Of a stretch of 64,000 nucleotides of DNA, positions 63,080 to 64,000 are shown piece after piece; position 1 is the stretch's first letter, and each line of letters starts with the position of its first letter. Below the pieces are notes generated by a model. That model was not told the origin of the DNA. It did no database searches and saw nothing but the letters and a program-made list of their open reading frames with translations. Location: positions 3,318,501-3,382,500 of the forward strand of contig NC_065429.1 of assembly GCF_024362695.1 (NCBI RefSeq). The letters are read 5' to 3'. The position numbers and the translations under genes were made by a program. The stretch comes from Pectinophora gossypiella. Taxonomy: Eukaryota > Arthropoda > Insecta > Lepidoptera > Gelechiidae.

Positions 63080-63340
63080 TTTCGGAGGGTATTTACCAGA
63101 GACACAGGTCACAGACCAAGTGCCACTGGAAGGAGGGTAATTATGTATCTGTGCGTTCAGTCATGATGTCAATGTCGGAGGATAGGAATTTGCGTACTAT
63201 CCGACAGGTGTTAAGTATGGCTGCTTTCTGCATGATGACATACGTGTTGGTAGGGAGGCCTAGCATTTTCAGACTGTGGTGTAGGTGCTTGGGAATCACC
63301 CCCGTGGTGGAGAGTACCAGGGGTACAATATATACTTTTT
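63080..63340 (-). pseudogene. LINE ORF2 C-terminal remnant
   Basis: The minus strand reads LGLPTNTYVIMQKAAILNTC, then RIVRKFLS, which I recall from the ends of insect non-LTR ORF2 proteins. The plus-strand ORF over the same DNA is its shadow. Confidence 0.55.
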
Positions 63341-63372
63341 GTAAAAGGTAATGTAAGATGGAAAGATAAGCT

Positions 63373-63725
63373 TGCTGTCAAACGGGGAGTGCCGGTTCGA
63401 TCTCCGGTACCGGACTTGCACCAACGAGTTATTAATTTATCTTAAGTGCAGTTTTCACTAACACAGTTGCCTCGACCATTATAGACGGCGATACGGGTCA
63501 CCTATCACGTTGGTCTAACAGAAACCTCGGTGAGGTGTGGGTACTTAGTTCATCTTGCGATGGATGTACTTCAGACTATCCCAATCGAGATATACTAGTG
63601 AGGTGTGTACCCACACCGAGCTTTCCGTTAGACCAAAACGTGATAGATAGTGAGCCGTATCGCCGTCTTTAATAGTTGAGTCAAATCCGTTATTGAAAAC
63701 TGTACTTAAGCTAAATTAATAATAA
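63373..63725. repeat. Two SINE-D copies, tail to tail
   Basis: 63373-63598 (+) has the tRNA-like head (B-box CCGGTTCGATCTCCGG) and body. 63599-63725 (-) is a second body. Confidence 0.8.
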
Positions 63726-63732
63726 CTCTTTG

Positions 63733-64000
63733 TCTTCTTCTATCGTGTGGATTGTGAGGAGGATTACGAACCCCATCAACCATGGTGTCAGGGTTACTAT
63801 TGAGCCGCCAAAGGCCTCTGACATAGCTCAAAACAGCATTAGTAAGTACATTAATTTGAGAAAAGAAGGAAATTGCTCAAGATAGAGGGCTGGTTTAAGT
63901 ATTATCAAACTGTATGTTTATTTTTTGTTTGTAGCCGTTGGTCCCGGCTATTAGCCGTAAAACACCTCTACCAACCCGCATTGGAGCAGCGTGGTGGAGT
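63733..64000. repeat. SINE-A tail (-) and SINE-B (+) at window edge
   Basis: 63733-63845 is a reversed SINE-A tail. 63930-64000 is a SINE-B core and tail that runs off the window. Confidence 0.75.

Noticed and set aside
62845..63351. 168-residue plus-strand ORF
   Set aside because: It runs through a LINE 3' end and the antisense of a LINE ORF2 end.

Overview
This window is nuclear DNA of an insect, most likely a moth or butterfly. The genes have introns with GT/AG splice sites. Two genes encode aldo-keto reductases with signal peptides, an arrangement I know from lepidopteran hemolymph 3-dehydroecdysone 3-beta-reductase. There is one intact tRNA-Asn gene. Most of the rest is a dense mosaic of short tRNA-derived SINEs, MITEs and 3' ends of non-LTR retrotransposons. 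There is no prokaryotic gene organisation and no CRISPR array. All calls come from reading the sequence; no database was searched. Repeat boundaries are good to about 10-20 bases. The repeat family names (SINE-A to -D, SINE-M, MITE-E to -L, repeats F, J, K, N, P) are local labels only.

Layout. 61-4700: a complete, very young Ty3/Gypsy LTR retrotransposon with identical 117-bp LTRs and a 5-bp target duplication. Its polyprotein is cut short by stops inside a perfect 25-bp hairpin. 4818-18601: minus-strand genes. These are a two-exon fragment (4818-5951) and two secreted proteins I do not recognise, M2 (7771-12329) and M1 (14761-18601), which look like tandem paralogs. A 24-unit minisatellite abuts the M2 stop codon. 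22030-34065 and 36377-43605: two head-to-tail plus-strand aldo-keto reductase genes with 9 and 8 coding exons. All exon phases agree and the catalytic tetrad is complete. The last 20 kb is nearly all repeats, apart from tRNA-Asn at 58306.

How the genes relate. M1 and the first reductase are divergently arranged around a 3.4-kb spacer with two CTCF-like motifs. The reductases are tandem duplicates with nearly superimposable exons; one intron of the first copy is absent from the second. Both are predicted to be secreted, and a hemolymph steroid or carbonyl reductase role is inferred from family knowledge. The repeats show a layered history. Examples are a transposon deletion derivative inside a SINE, a MITE inside a MITE, SINEs with clear target duplications, and a chimeric tRNA/5S rRNA-headed SINE that shares a core sequence with two other SINE families.
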